From NCBI RefSeq assembly GCF_900182915.1, contig NZ_FXUG01000010.1, forward strand, positions 62,001-126,000: a DNA stretch of 64,000 nucleotides, written 5' to 3'. A program made the translations under genes and the position numbers. Origin of the DNA: Neorhodopirellula lusitana. GTDB lineage: Bacteria; Planctomycetota; Planctomycetia; Pirellulales; Pirellulaceae. Under the pieces are notes generated by a model. That model searched no databases. It was not told the origin of the DNA and was given only the letters and a program-made list of their open reading frames with translations. Of the stretch, positions 28,250 to 38,900 are shown piece by piece; positions within the stretch are counted from its first letter, which is position 1; each line of letters opens with the position of its first letter.

Positions 28250-28407
28250 CAATTCAAGATGGGTGTGAATGCCATGGTTGTGTGAATACAACTAGAAATC
28301 GCGATCGCGGAGACCACTGCCGGGCCGCGAGATAAGCCATCGATGATATCAACTTCCACACCTCCGTTGAGCATCCGGCCGCCAAACGCTAACGGATCAC
28401 CGTGGGA

Positions 28408-28749
28408 TTACCCGACCCGTGACAGGATAATCGGTTCGGTCGCGGATCGTATTAATTCAACCAGTTCGGTGTCCATGAATTGGTAGTCATCGGGAATATC
28501 GAGGACGTGCATCTCGAGAAACTTCGTTTGACCAGGAAAATCCGCGAGCAATCGATTGCGATGCTTGTTCTCCATCACCAATACCAGGCCAGCCCAACCT
28601 AGGTCTTTTGCATTGATCGACCGGACCGCCGATCGACTCGTCCCACGTGATCGGACGCTCACTCGCGTGTCGTCTTGATAGATTTTCTCGGCGGTGGGGC
28701 TCCGCCACTGATTCATGCTGCAAACAAAAAGCACGTTCAATCGGTTCAT
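28408..28749 (-). CDS. minimal protein-tyrosine-phosphatase-like protein (COG4551 type)
   Basis: A 113-residue protein starting at the ATG at 28749 so that it opens MNRLNVLFVCSMNQWRSPTA. Cys10 and Arg16 form the CX5R phosphate-binding loop of low-molecular-weight tyrosine phosphatases, followed by the usual Ser. The C-terminus (HVLDIPDDYQFMDTELVELI) matches the short predicted-phosphatase group rather than classic LMW-PTPs of about 150 residues, and the classic C-terminal Asp-Pro general acid is not seen. An Asp in IPDD could replace it. Starting further upstream (28845) would add 32 residues with no family support. It is divergent from the macro-like gene. Confidence 0.75.
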   Translation of the reverse strand: MNRLNVLFVCSMNQWRSPTAEKIYQDDTRVSVRSRGTSRSAVRSINAKDLGWAGLVLVMENKHRNRLLADFPGQTKFLEMHVLDIPDDYQFMDTELVELIRSATEPIILSRVG

Positions 28750-28866
28750 GCTAACAAGTCTTCCAAAAACACGGACGGACATCAGTGCGTCGGCTCGACA
28801 CCACAGACCAAAATCGGATCCAATGCAACCGCCAAAGCCTGCCAAGTAGTAAGGAGTCTAGAAACG

Positions 28867-29895
28867 ATGAATTGGTTCGAAACGTTAACCGGCATCGCCG
28901 AGGAATCTCCTGAACAGGTTCGGGATCAACTTTCAATCCAGAACGAACGGATTGTATGCCCCAACGGGACCCGCTTGCCGTACGGACGATTGGAACTTCC
29001 AAAACTTTCGGAATTACGTAAACGAGTATCCCAACTGCCCACCGATGGCCGCACCCAAGTTCGCGAGTGTGTAGGCGATGCGAAGGCACTGCACGCTGAC
29101 CCAGCCAACGCGAAAGCTCTGTTTCAAGTCGCGTCCCAGTTCAACTTATTGGAAATGGTCAGTCCGACCGTCACGCCCGAACGCGGCGTCGGCATCTATG
29201 AACACGATCACACCCAAGGTCCAACTTGTGCGATCGCATGCGGATCGGGAACGATCTATCGCAACTATTTCGCTCCGGTTCCTGTGACCGACGTCCATTC
29301 TGAAAAGTCGACGATCATCGGCCAGACGATCATCGGCCAATCGTCAAGCAACCAACTTGACTGCGTTGCCGATCTCGGACGGTCGCTGGGGAACAACAAC
29401 GGCGAACTCTGGTCGATGCAGAATGGTTATCTGTTCCCTACCGATTCCGGGCTGGCTCAGATCACAGCAACTTTGCAATCCGCAACCGACGCCAAACTCG
29501 AGCAACTGCAAGGCGAACTGCGTATCGGGATGCAGTGGCAAACTCCGGTTACGCTGACCGGTGCGAATCACTTGGTCACGCAGGCCTATTGCTCGGCCTT
29601 GCCAGTCGCCTATGGGAACCAGCCTGTGGACGACTGGGCCGACTTTGCAAAACTGATCCTGGACGCTGCTTACGAATCCACCCTGTGCGCTGCTATCCAG
29701 AACGCCACCGAGACGGGTTCGAACAAGTTGTTCTTGACCCTGCTGGGCGGAGGCGTGTTTGGCAACCGGGACGAATGGATTATCTCTGCAATCAACCGAG
29801 CGATGACCAAGTACCGAGATCACAATCTCGACGTCGCGATTGTTTCGTACGCTCGATCACAACCGATCGTGGCTGACTTCGTTTCGCGATGGTGA
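28867..29895 (+). CDS. macro-domain-like protein of unknown function
   Basis: A 342-residue protein with an SD-like AAGGAG (about 28850) before the ATG at 28867, which supports this start over the open frame upstream. Motifs include ALFQVASQFNLLEMV near residue 86, TQGPTCAIACGSGTIYRNYF near 116, and, near the C-terminus, FLTLLGGGVFGNRDEWIISA, which resembles the Gly-rich ADP-ribose-binding loop of macro domains. I recall related proteins from varied bacteria and protists without known function, so a role in ADP-ribose or NAD metabolism is only inferred. It is soluble, with no signal peptide. It is convergent with the FixJ-type regulator, with 7 bp between stops. Confidence 0.65.
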   Translation: MNWFETLTGIAEESPEQVRDQLSIQNERIVCPNGTRLPYGRLELPKLSELRKRVSQLPTDGRTQVRECVGDAKALHADPANAKALFQVASQFNLLEMVSPTVTPERGVGIYEHDHTQGPTCAIACGSGTIYRNYFAPVPVTDVHSEKSTIIGQTIIGQSSSNQLDCVADLGRSLGNNNGELWSMQNGYLFPTDSGLAQITATLQSATDAKLEQLQGELRIGMQWQTPVTLTGANHLVTQAYCSALPVAYGNQPVDDWADFAKLILDAAYESTLCAAIQNATETGSNKLFLTLLGGGVFGNRDEWIISAINRAMTKYRDHNLDVAIVSYARSQPIVADFVSRW

Positions 29896-29902
29896 ACGAC
29901 GA

Positions 29903-30613
29903 TCAGGTCGAAGCAAAACCCGCGTTTGGTTTCGCATCGTCTTGGCCGCGTCCGTTGGCGAGTGGCTGACTGACACGGTTTGGCAAACTATCGGGAGAGT
30001 CAATGCGGATGTTTGCGTTTTGAAAACGTCTTAGCAACTGAATGGCATTGCAACTGTTGAGCTTCTCTAAAATCTGGGCTTGATGGCGAGCCGCATCGGT
30101 GAAGCCGAAACCAAACTTCGCACTGATCCCTTTTAGCGAATATCCTTCGCAAACATAGGGCAACACCTCAAGCTCCTTGGGCGTCAACGTCTCCATTTCC
30201 TGTTGCACACGTCGTCCCATCTCCGCCATCTGAATGGCCCGTGCGGACTCGCTGAAACCTCGTCGCACCAACGCAACGAGCGTGTCCCCATCCACCGGTT
30301 TTTCGAGCACGTCCAACGCCCCTAAACGCATCGCTTCCGTCGCGACCGGTATCGTGGTGGCTCCGGAAGCCAGGATCACGGGCAAACTTCGACCACGACT
30401 GATGATCTGTCTTTGCAACGCCGGGCCATCAAGCCCAGGCATATTGACATCAACAATCAAGCATCCAACTTGAATGGAGTCCAGCGATTCCAAGAAGCTT
30501 TGTGGGTGTGAGTTTTCTTCAACCAAAATATCCGCCTTCCGCAGAATCCGTGTCATCGCGGAGCGGTCTATCTCGTCGTCATCAACAATGTAGGCAGTGG
30601 GTGTGAGCATTTG
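29903..30613 (-). CDS. FixJ/NarL-type response regulator (orphan)
   Basis: A 236-residue protein starting at the ATG at 30613 (30640 is possible). The receiver domain has AYIVDDDEIDRSA at the N-terminus (acidic pocket), LIVDVNMPGLDG with the phospho-acceptor Asp, ASGATT and VLEKPVDG with the conserved Lys. The output part, LTPKELEVLPYVCEGYSLKG ... QILEKLNSCNA, is a LuxR-type helix-turn-helix, but the recognition helix (FGFTDAARHQ) is diverged from the usual RTVEVHR. No histidine kinase gene is in the window. It is divergent from the GH5 glucanase with 290 bp between them, so it may control the exopolysaccharide locus. Confidence 0.88.
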   Translation of the reverse strand, partial: QMLTPTAYIVDDDEIDRSAMTRILRKADILVEENSHPQSFLESLDSIQVGCLIVDVNMPGLDGPALQRQIISRGRSLPVILASGATTIPVATEAMRLGALDVLEKPVDGDTLVALVRRGFSESARAIQMAEMGRRVQQEMETLTPKELEVLPYVCEGYSLKGISAKFGFGFTDAARHQAQILEKLNSCNAIQLLRRFQNANIRIDSPDSLPNRVSQPLANGRGQDDAKPNAGFAST

Positions 30614-30903
30614 CGGGGTGATTTTAAAGGAGGCACTCAATAAGGGAAAACCCTGACAGACTACTGAAGCGTTAACGACGTAGACCGGCAGCTAAACATT
30701 GGGACACTATGGGCTAATTAGCTTCGGATTTGCGCAAAACCAACGAAGAAATCACCCCACAAGACTCCAAACTAACGATTATCCGGACAGCATCGTCTTC
30801 TGAAATCTTTGTTCGTTTTATCTCACACGATCTTCAGGTAGGGCGTACATTTCGCATAGTGACACACCCGCACACGCCCTCTTAGCCACGCGTTCACAAC
30901 GCC

Positions 30904-32040
30904 ATGAAGTTCTTTTACTGGCAATGCTGTTTGGTACTGATCGCAGCCACCGTCTGGCTTGCACAACCAGTTCAATTCTCGCAGGCAATTCAGAGTTCTC
31001 AGGTGAGTCAGGGTTCCCTTACGTTGAGTGAAGAAGAAGCGTTTCCGATCACTTTCGGAGTCTCCATCGCGGGAGCCGAGTTCGGTTGCGAAGCCAATGA
31101 CTTCTGCAACCAGAATCCAGGCCGGGTGAACCATCAATACATCTATCCCGGTCGCTCCACCATCGAACCATTGGCAGAGCGAGGACTTCGCTTAATGCGC
31201 ATCCCCGTTCGATGGGAACGGCTGCAGCCCCGTTTGGGTGAAGAACTGGACGCCGACCAAATGCGTCGACTCGACGAAACCATCCAAGCGGTAAGCGACT
31301 CCGGCGGACTCGCTATCATCGACTTGCATAACTACGGCCGATACCGAACGGTCGGTCCCAGCGGAATCGTTGAACTCATCATCGATCAAAAAGTGGACAA
31401 CACCGTGCTGGTTTCGCGGCACCATCTTGCCGACTTTTGGCGGCGAATCGCCCTACGATACAACGGCAATGCGAACGTGTTGGCGTATGCCCTGATGAAC
31501 GAACCCCATGACATGGGCCAGTCCAAGTGGCAAGAAATTTCCCAGGAGTCCGTCGATTCCATTCGCACCGTCGACCGAGAAACCTGGATCTTAGTCGCAG
31601 GCGAGTCTTGGTCTTCGTCAGAGCGTTTTGAACAAGCGAACGGTCCCAAAGCCTGGATCACTGACGAGTCCGAGCGAATCGCATACGAAGCACATTGCTA
31701 CCTGGATCAAGACGCCAGTGGCCACTATGTCCATTCCTTTGCACAAGAACTGAGCATGGACCGCAAGCTTTCAACCCGACCGGTCGAACGCCTCTTGCCG
31801 TTCATCAACTGGTGCAAACGAAACCAAGTCCAAGGCTTCGTTGGCGAATTCGGAGTACCAGTTCACGATCCCGACTGGAACGAACTGCTCTCGAAAATGT
31901 TGGAAACGATGAAACAGTCCGATCTGGCAGGCTGTTGCTGGGCCGCCGGTCCTTGGTGGAACGACTACCCGATGTCCGTCGAAGTTGATGGCAAGACAAG
32001 CGATTCCATCACGCTGCAACTACTTCGGCAGCAACGCTAA
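30904..32040 (+). CDS. secreted GH5 endoglucanase-like glycoside hydrolase
   Basis: A 378-residue protein with a signal peptide (WQCCLVLIAATVWLAQPV; cleavage before about residue 30). The mature enzyme opens ITFGVSIAGAEFGCEAN, a typical start of GH5 cellulases (GVNLAGAEFG-like). It has LRLMRIPVRWERLQP, IDLHNYGRYR, the acid/base Glu200 in MNEPHDMG and the nucleophile Glu315 in VGEFGVP. It is upstream of a BcsA-like synthase on the same strand (360 bp gap), which fits the role BcsZ plays in cellulose systems: trimming nascent glucan in the periplasm. Substrate is inferred. Confidence 0.87.
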   Translation: MKFFYWQCCLVLIAATVWLAQPVQFSQAIQSSQVSQGSLTLSEEEAFPITFGVSIAGAEFGCEANDFCNQNPGRVNHQYIYPGRSTIEPLAERGLRLMRIPVRWERLQPRLGEELDADQMRRLDETIQAVSDSGGLAIIDLHNYGRYRTVGPSGIVELIIDQKVDNTVLVSRHHLADFWRRIALRYNGNANVLAYALMNEPHDMGQSKWQEISQESVDSIRTVDRETWILVAGESWSSSERFEQANGPKAWITDESERIAYEAHCYLDQDASGHYVHSFAQELSMDRKLSTRPVERLLPFINWCKRNQVQGFVGEFGVPVHDPDWNELLSKMLETMKQSDLAGCCWAAGPWWNDYPMSVEVDGKTSDSITLQLLRQQR

Positions 32041-32399
32041 CGCATAGCGTTTGCTGATACCGGGATCCCTGGTCCCAAGATTGACTTGGCGAAGCGTGAA
32101 GTGGCTTCGCTCCCTCTCGGGACGATCTGTCGCCGCGGTATTTTCAAGCCTCCGCCGGTCCCCAAAACATCGGTATTGTTCGGGGAAATCCAACATAACA
32201 GTGCGGCTGGATGTCATTTCCACCAACCCATTGAGGGCAGTGTCCAGAAAACCACGGCACCCCCACCCGGGGGCGGCCCTCGCTTGGATTATCCCCATAA
32301 GTGCAACATATTCGCATAAGGCCACCGCCAAACGCGACGTAGCTTTCAGTGAGTGATTGAACCAAGCCCCAATCGTCTGCCCAATTGAGCTCGTCATTA
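32041..32399. other. 359-bp leader between GH5 and BcsA-like genes
   Basis: No protein-like frame is convincing on either strand. It is long enough for a promoter and an untranslated leader. I see no c-di-GMP riboswitch signature. Confidence 0.5.
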
Positions 32400-35300
32400 A
32401 TGTCAGAATCAAGCAAACGCCTGATCCGCCACACTTCGATCGTGACCGCGGTCACGGCGACGGTCATCTACCTGACCTATCGTGGTCTATTCACGCTCAA
32501 CCTTGATGGTATCTACGCGTCGGCTGCATCGATCTCGCTTTTTGTCGCGGAGGTCTATGGCTGCTTTCTGATGTTCCTGTACTTCTTCCAAATTTGGGAG
32601 TTGGTGGAACCAGAACCCGTGCCGCCTTTGGAAAACCGAAGCGTGGACGTCTACATCCCGACCTACAACGAAGATCCTGACCTGCTGCGCGGTACCATCT
32701 CGGCCGCATTGGCTCTTCACTACGAACACGAAACCTACGTTTTGGACGACGGCAACCGCCCAGCCGTAGAAGAATTGTGCCGGGAACTGGGCGCGACGTA
32801 CATCAATCGCGACAGCAACCTGCACGCCAAGGCAGGCAACCTGAATCACGCGATGGAGATCACCGAAGGTGAGTTCGTGGTCATCTTCGACGCGGACCAC
32901 GTGTCACGCCAGGACTTCATTACCCGCTTGCTGGGCTACTTCGACGACGACGAAATGGGCTTCGTCCAAACGCCGCACTCGTTCTATAACTTTGACAATT
33001 TCCATGGAACCCTGAATTACGGCAGCCAAACCTATTGGGAAGAAGGCGAGCTATTCTACAACGTCATCCAACCCGGTAAGAACTACTGGAATGGCGTTTC
33101 GTTTTGTGGCAGTGCTGCCATGTTCCGCCGCACGGCGCTCGAGGACGTGGGTTGCGTGGCCACCGAAACGATCACCGAAGACATGCATACCGGTTTACGG
33201 ATGCATGCCAAGGGCTGGAAATCACTGTTCGTCAACGAACGCTTGGTTAGCGGTCAAGCCGCGACCGACGTCTCGACGTTCAACACCCAGCGTCTGCGTT
33301 GGGGCGAGGGCAACCTCGGAATCTTCGCCTACGACAACCCAATCACCCTCCCCGGCCTGACACTCGCACAGCGACTGTGCTACCTCGGATCGATGCTTAG
33401 CTGGACCACCGGCATTCAAAAGCTGCAACTGTACATCGCGCCCATGCTGATGCTGCTAACCGGCGTCGCTCCGGTTGCCGAACTCAGCTGGACGCTCGGG
33501 ATCATCACGATCCTTTACATGCTTGCTATTTGGACCGCCGTCACCGTCACAGCCAACGGACACGGCAACTTGGTTGGCACGGAACTGACACACATGGCGG
33601 CCTTCTGGACGCAAATCCAGTCGTGCTATCGAGCCGTTTTCAAACGCAAAAAGACAACCTTCGTCGTCACCTCCAAAAGCGGTCGCCAAACCAACAGCAT
33701 CCGCAAATTCATCATGCCGCAGTGCCTCTACATTGGCGGCAGTGCCCTCGCGATTGCTTGGGCAACCACCAAGTATGTGGTCGGAATCAGTAACGACCTT
33801 CCTGGTTTGATGGTGGGATCGCTGTTGTTACTAAGCCAATGCTGGTTCGCCTGGCAAGTCATCCGTCGTGCATTGCGGGTCGCCGATGGCGCACAAGACT
33901 CCTGGCGGCATCCCTGCGCACTGCACCTAAGCTATTCGTTCAAAACAGACGATTCCAACGTTGCGGGAAACGCCGTGACTTGCGATCTGAACGAGACCGG
34001 AATCGGATTTCATGCATTCGAAGAGTTCAACATGAACCAAGAAATGCAGGTCACGATATCCGCGATGGGATTGTCGACGACCTGCCCCGTTCGCATCCGC
34101 CACAAGAAGCTCGGCTTGGCGTCAAACTCCGGTCGTGACGGGAACGCCTCCAGTTGGCGCTACGGCTGTGAATTCGTTTCTCCGTCCACCGAAAGTCTAT
34201 CGGTGATCTGGCGACTGTGTTCGGACTACGCGGTTGCGCGGATGTACGACAAGTTCAACGCTCGCAAAAACCAAGATCGACCGGAATCGATCGAGACTCA
34301 ATTGGCATCCAGTAAGATGGCTCGTGAAAGGGTCAATCTGCCCATCACGATTTCAGACGAATTCGGAAACCAACGACCGACCGTCACCGAGGGACTCACC
34401 TCGACCGGATGCATCGTGTTGCTAGATGAGTGCACGCAATCCATGCGGGAGTTCCGGATCGCAATTTCAACGCCGCTGGGACGTGTCTCGGGAACCGCCG
34501 TCGTGAAGCACGTGCACCGCACCGTGTTGGGTTGCACGCCGATGCAATTTGTTGAACTTCAGTTTTGTGACTTTGTCGGCGAAGGACGCAGTATCCTGCT
34601 GTCCCTCTGCAGCGCCAGTGGCGAAACCAAGGTCAGCAATGTCGTCAAACTCCGGCCCCCCGAACGCCAACTCCCCAGCCTACGCCCCGCCATGTTGGCC
34701 GGTTCGCTGGCAGTCGCTGCGTCGATCATTGCCATCATGGGCACGCTGTTCTGGAACCAAGATGATCTGTTGATCTCGTCCAGTCGTGACGCGGTCGTCG
34801 TGTCCGCTCAAACGCACGAAAAGCTGTCCGTGCTGCTTTCCAAAACACTCGCAAACCCGAATTCCGATGAAAATCGTCTCGTCAAACTGCGGGACATCTT
34901 CCAACAAATCAAAGATATCGAGAGCATTGAAAAGCTCAATGAAGCGATCATGCTCCGCGATGCCAAATCGTTCACCGCCAGACTCTGCCGAGCTCGGACG
35001 TTCGACGGCGTCGGCCAGTTTGAAAAGGCCGCCCCGATGTACGCTGAGATGCTCGCTAGCGAGGACGAACAGGTCGATGAGATTGAACGCCACGATCTAC
35101 TAATCTCGGCTGGACGCAACTCCGCCAACCTGGGCGACTTCGCCACGGCAGTCAAGCGTTTTGACCAAGTCGACAAAGCTAGCTTCGAAACCGAACCAAA
35201 CCTTCGTCGTGAATACGCTGGCTTGCTGGCCAAGACCGGCAAGCTGAACGAAGCGATCAACCTGCTGAATCCTTATGGCAGCAACAATCGCAAGGACCGT

Positions 35301-35966
35301 CTTTTGATGGCGCAATTGCTGGCCGCCGACCAACACTTCGCTCAGGCCATGCATCACTGCCAAGCGATCCTAGCCGACAATCCTTCCGATCGCGATGCCT
35401 TGCGACTGATGGCGGATTGTGGACTCGCCAAACAACAATTCCCGACCGCGGCGTACCACCTCGAGCGATTGGTCAACCTAGAACCCAACGACACGGGAGC
35501 ACTCAAACAGTTAGCTCTTTCGTACCTATGGGGGCGTCAAGGAAGCCGTGCAGTCAAGCTGACTCAAAACATGCTGGCATCCGCGCCACACGATCTCGAA
35601 CTGCAACGTGCCTTTGTTGAGGCAACCACCTTGGTACCTCACCTGACACGACAACAAACCAGATTGCTGACTGAAATCGCAACCCAACGTGCAATCGGTG
35701 ATTCCGATCTAGCGACCAACGAGTTGCTTGTCAGCGCCTTGGTCAAGCATCGCCAAAGCGAATCATTAATCCCGCTGTTGACCGAATTAGTCCAAAGCAA
35801 TCCGCAGAAGATCTCGCTTCGGATCCAACTGGTTGATCTATTGGAGGCCCGCGGAGACTACCAACTAGCCGAGCCCCACCTACGGTATCTGATGACCGCG
35901 ACAGGTCAAAGCGGAACTCAAACAAGGTTGGTCGCCAGCAACGCCAACAAGGTTTTGTCAGAATAG
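32400..35966 (+). CDS. BcsA-like glycan synthase fused to PilZ-like and TPR regions
   Basis: A protein of 1188 residues starting at the ATG at 32400 (a TTG at 32385 would add five). It has two N-terminal membrane segments, then GT2 synthase motifs in the cellulose-synthase order: VDVYIPTYNED (82), VLDDGN (113), IFDADH (162), TITEDMHT (256) and QRLRW (297). More membrane segments follow to about residue 500. Two PilZ-like regions follow (about 500-605 and 640-740), but the RxxxR and D/NxSxxG motifs that bind c-di-GMP are only partly present. One more membrane segment (about 760-785) leads to a 400-residue TPR region not found in classical BcsA. It is preceded by a GH5 gene and convergent with a BcsC-like gene, with 12 bp between stops. 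The product may be cellulose or another beta-glucan. Confidence 0.87.
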   Translation: MSESSKRLIRHTSIVTAVTATVIYLTYRGLFTLNLDGIYASAASISLFVAEVYGCFLMFLYFFQIWELVEPEPVPPLENRSVDVYIPTYNEDPDLLRGTISAALALHYEHETYVLDDGNRPAVEELCRELGATYINRDSNLHAKAGNLNHAMEITEGEFVVIFDADHVSRQDFITRLLGYFDDDEMGFVQTPHSFYNFDNFHGTLNYGSQTYWEEGELFYNVIQPGKNYWNGVSFCGSAAMFRRTALEDVGCVATETITEDMHTGLRMHAKGWKSLFVNERLVSGQAATDVSTFNTQRLRWGEGNLGIFAYDNPITLPGLTLAQRLCYLGSMLSWTTGIQKLQLYIAPMLMLLTGVAPVAELSWTLGIITILYMLAIWTAVTVTANGHGNLVGTELTHMAAFWTQIQSCYRAVFKRKKTTFVVTSKSGRQTNSIRKFIMPQCLYIGGSALAIAWATTKYVVGISNDLPGLMVGSLLLLSQCWFAWQVIRRALRVADGAQDSWRHPCALHLSYSFKTDDSNVAGNAVTCDLNETGIGFHAFEEFNMNQEMQVTISAMGLSTTCPVRIRHKKLGLASNSGRDGNASSWRYGCEFVSPSTESLSVIWRLCSDYAVARMYDKFNARKNQDRPESIETQLASSKMARERVNLPITISDEFGNQRPTVTEGLTSTGCIVLLDECTQSMREFRIAISTPLGRVSGTAVVKHVHRTVLGCTPMQFVELQFCDFVGEGRSILLSLCSASGETKVSNVVKLRPPERQLPSLRPAMLAGSLAVAASIIAIMGTLFWNQDDLLISSSRDAVVVSAQTHEKLSVLLSKTLANPNSDENRLVKLRDIFQQIKDIESIEKLNEAIMLRDAKSFTARLCRARTFDGVGQFEKAAPMYAEMLASEDEQVDEIERHDLLISAGRNSANLGDFATAVKRFDQVDKASFETEPNLRREYAGLLAKTGKLNEAINLLNPYGSNNRKDRLLMAQLLAADQHFAQAMHHCQAILADNPSDRDALRLMADCGLAKQQFPTAAYHLERLVNLEPNDTGALKQLALSYLWGRQGSRAVKLTQNMLASAPHDLELQRAFVEATTLVPHLTRQQTRLLTEIATQRAIGDSDLATNELLVSALVKHRQSESLIPLLTELVQSNPQKISLRIQLVDLLEARGDYQLAEPHLRYLMTATGQSGTQTRLVASNANKVLSE

Positions 35967-35978
35967 ACCGCTCCGGTA

Positions 35979-38900
35979 CTAGGGCAACCGAATGGTGCAA
36001 AACGCACCGACTCCCACACTAGTGTACACCTTCGAAAAGATCCCGGACGTCTTCACGTCGGTGCTGAGCCACCCGCGGTAGTCACGATGTGCTTTCAACT
36101 CGACCAGTCCGTAACCGACGCTGTCTGAATCAATCCGCGCACCGCCATAGATGGAATACCAATGTTCATCAGCACCGCGGAAGTTGTGAGGACTGACCCA
36201 GCGGCGATACTCCAACCCCGAAGTCCCAAAAGAAAAAGCGTCTGGACTGAAGTATGGATGCAAGATACCGAACAGATCATCGGGATTCGCGTTGAACACC
36301 GTCTGCTCGTCGAACGACAGGAAGTTTAACCCGGACTTCAAACGCCATTGATTGCGTCCCGGCGAGAGCAAAAAGTTGCTCTGCATCACTACTTCGTGGG
36401 TCGTGTTGCTATCGGAATAGCCTGCGAACCGATACATCGCATCCACATCCCAACGCCATGAAAGATTCGCAGCCGCATTCAACTCCAGCCCGCCGCGATA
36501 CACGTCTTGTCGAATTGACTCGCCATTCGCAGCGACGTTCTCCAGGAAGCCTGTGATCCCCAAGTGAACGTCACGCGGCGTTCGCCAACGCAGACCAGTG
36601 CGAAATGGAACCCGCGTGCGGAAGCCTGCATCGTATTGCTCAAACTCGGCGATCGCAAAGAAGTTCACGAAGTCCAGCGGCTTGGTCTGAATCCCCAGAA
36701 TCCCCACATTGCCGTCCGCACTGGTGCCCTGTTTCGGTCGCAAAAAGCGATGAGCATAACCCGCGATCAAGAACTCATCTTGATCCCCCATCGGACGCAC
36801 ACCCAGCGTTTCCAGCCGCATGGTCGTGATGTCGGTCAATCCCTGGCGTCCGGAACGATACTCATATTCGAAAGAGTTCGATAGCTGCGGATGGGTTTCC
36901 AATTGCATCCGTCGCAATGCGATCCGGGCCTCCGTATGACACGGATCCTTGGACAACAAATACTGATATTGGTCAATCGCCTTTTGTGTCAGATTCAGCG
37001 TCGCATAAACCTGGCCAAGATCGAATAGCGACTCTTGATTGGTCGGATCGATCTGATTCAGTTCACGGTACTTCCCCATCGCGTAACGCGGCCTCCAGTC
37101 CTTGTAGAACTTGGCACTGCGTTCGGCCTCAATGGATTGCAACCGGAAACCCGCTTGCTGATACTCAATTTCTAGATGCGACAAGTCAACATCCAACCCC
37201 GTCGAGCGGGGCAGGAAATCCTGGGGACGGTTTCGAGTCTTCGCCGCGATGTACTTGCAGTTCGCAGCATCCGCACCCTTCCAAGCAAACGTCAATCTTG
37301 CCTGCTCGAGCCGAGCCAGATCATGCTGAGGAAACGCGGTCAGGATTTTTTCGTAGTACTTGTTCCCGTTAGCGAATAGATTCGTGCGCGAGTAGGAACG
37401 CGCCAAACCAAGCTGCGCCCTCGTGTTCATCGGTGCCTTCACCAAGACCGATTGATACTCACCACGATCATCGCACGCTCCTGAACAGCGATTGCACATC
37501 GATCGCGACTCGGCCAACAGAATCATCACGAGTTCATTGCTGGGGTCAAACGCCAACGCTTGCTCAAGCAGTCGCTGGGCTAGGTCGCATCGGCAGTCCG
37601 ACATCGCTAGCTTGGCAATCGTGACGCGGTCGCGAGTCACCGGAGCGAACGCACCCAATTCCGTCGATAAAACCTGCTCGGCTTCACCATGGCGATCCAG
37701 GTTCTCTAATACCTGATGGAGACCGTATCGAAGCTTCGCAGTATTCCCGCCCTGCATCTTCTTCACCAAAGTGAAGGTGTCCAAAGCCTCGATGTTCCGC
37801 CCTTGATAGAGCTGCGCGAACCCCAACGTCGTTTTCAGTTGAATCCGTAGCGAGAGCGGTGCCGGATGCCCGTCGGTGCTTGAAATGGCAGCATCGCAAA
37901 ACGCTTCCGCGGACGAGAACTGCTTGCCACGAACCATGATATCAGCGATCGACGCCGCCGCAGCGATATCGCTTCGCGGTACGGCCCCCTGGGAATTGCT
38001 ACCCGACGAGCGAGTCACTTGAGGTGCCGGTTCAAGAACTAGGGCAGCCTCTTCCACACGAAATTGCTTCAGAAGTGATTCAGCTAGCAGTTGGGATAGT
38101 GCGACGTCGCCCGGTCGAAGCGTCAATGCATGGCGAAAGGTGGTTTCCGCGCCACGATGATCACCAATCGCCAGGCTCAAACTGCCCGCCCCTTGAAGCA
38201 CATCAACGTCCGCCGGATCGCTGGACAACAAAGATTGATAGATCGCATACGCTCGAGCATGTTCGCCCACCGCCGTCATGTAGTTGGCGGTCTCCAGGCG
38301 CACATCGCGTTCATCGCTACGATCAGCCAGCCCGTCCAACGTCGATTTCGCCGCGGGCATGTCGTAGAGACGCACGAAGACGCGGGCAATGCGGAGGCGC
38401 ACTGCAACATCATCCGGTGCGATTAAGGTCGCGTCTTGATACAACTGCAACGCGAGCTGATCATGGCCCTCGCGATACAACTTGTCAGCCAAGCCAAGTC
38501 GAGAGACTTGGTCAAACGAAGGGTTCTCTCGCAGACTTTCCAGATAGGAATGAATGATGTCGTCGTTGCCGATCCGGGCGTTCGCCAAAACCAACGCCGC
38601 GGTCACCGAGGGGCTGCCTGGATCCGCTTGCAACAACCGCGTCAGTACTTCAATCGCTTCACCAGGTCGATCAAGTTCCAGCAATAGACTTGCCAGGTCG
38701 GCATCTACCTTGAACGGCAACGGCCCGAGTGACCGCAATCGACTTTCGTAGAACTGCCGTGCACTGTCTTGCTTGCCCTGCCACGCCAATATTCGGGCGT
38801 AGGTGATTTGCACCTGTGGACTTGCGTCGCTTCGGTTAACGATCTGCTGCAATGAGCTCGCCGCCAAGTCATGCTTGCCTTGCTGCAGCATGACGTTCGC

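Noticed and set aside
32041-32399. A c-di-GMP riboswitch upstream of the BcsA-like gene
   Set aside because: The region is long enough, but the conserved GEMM core bases could not be found.
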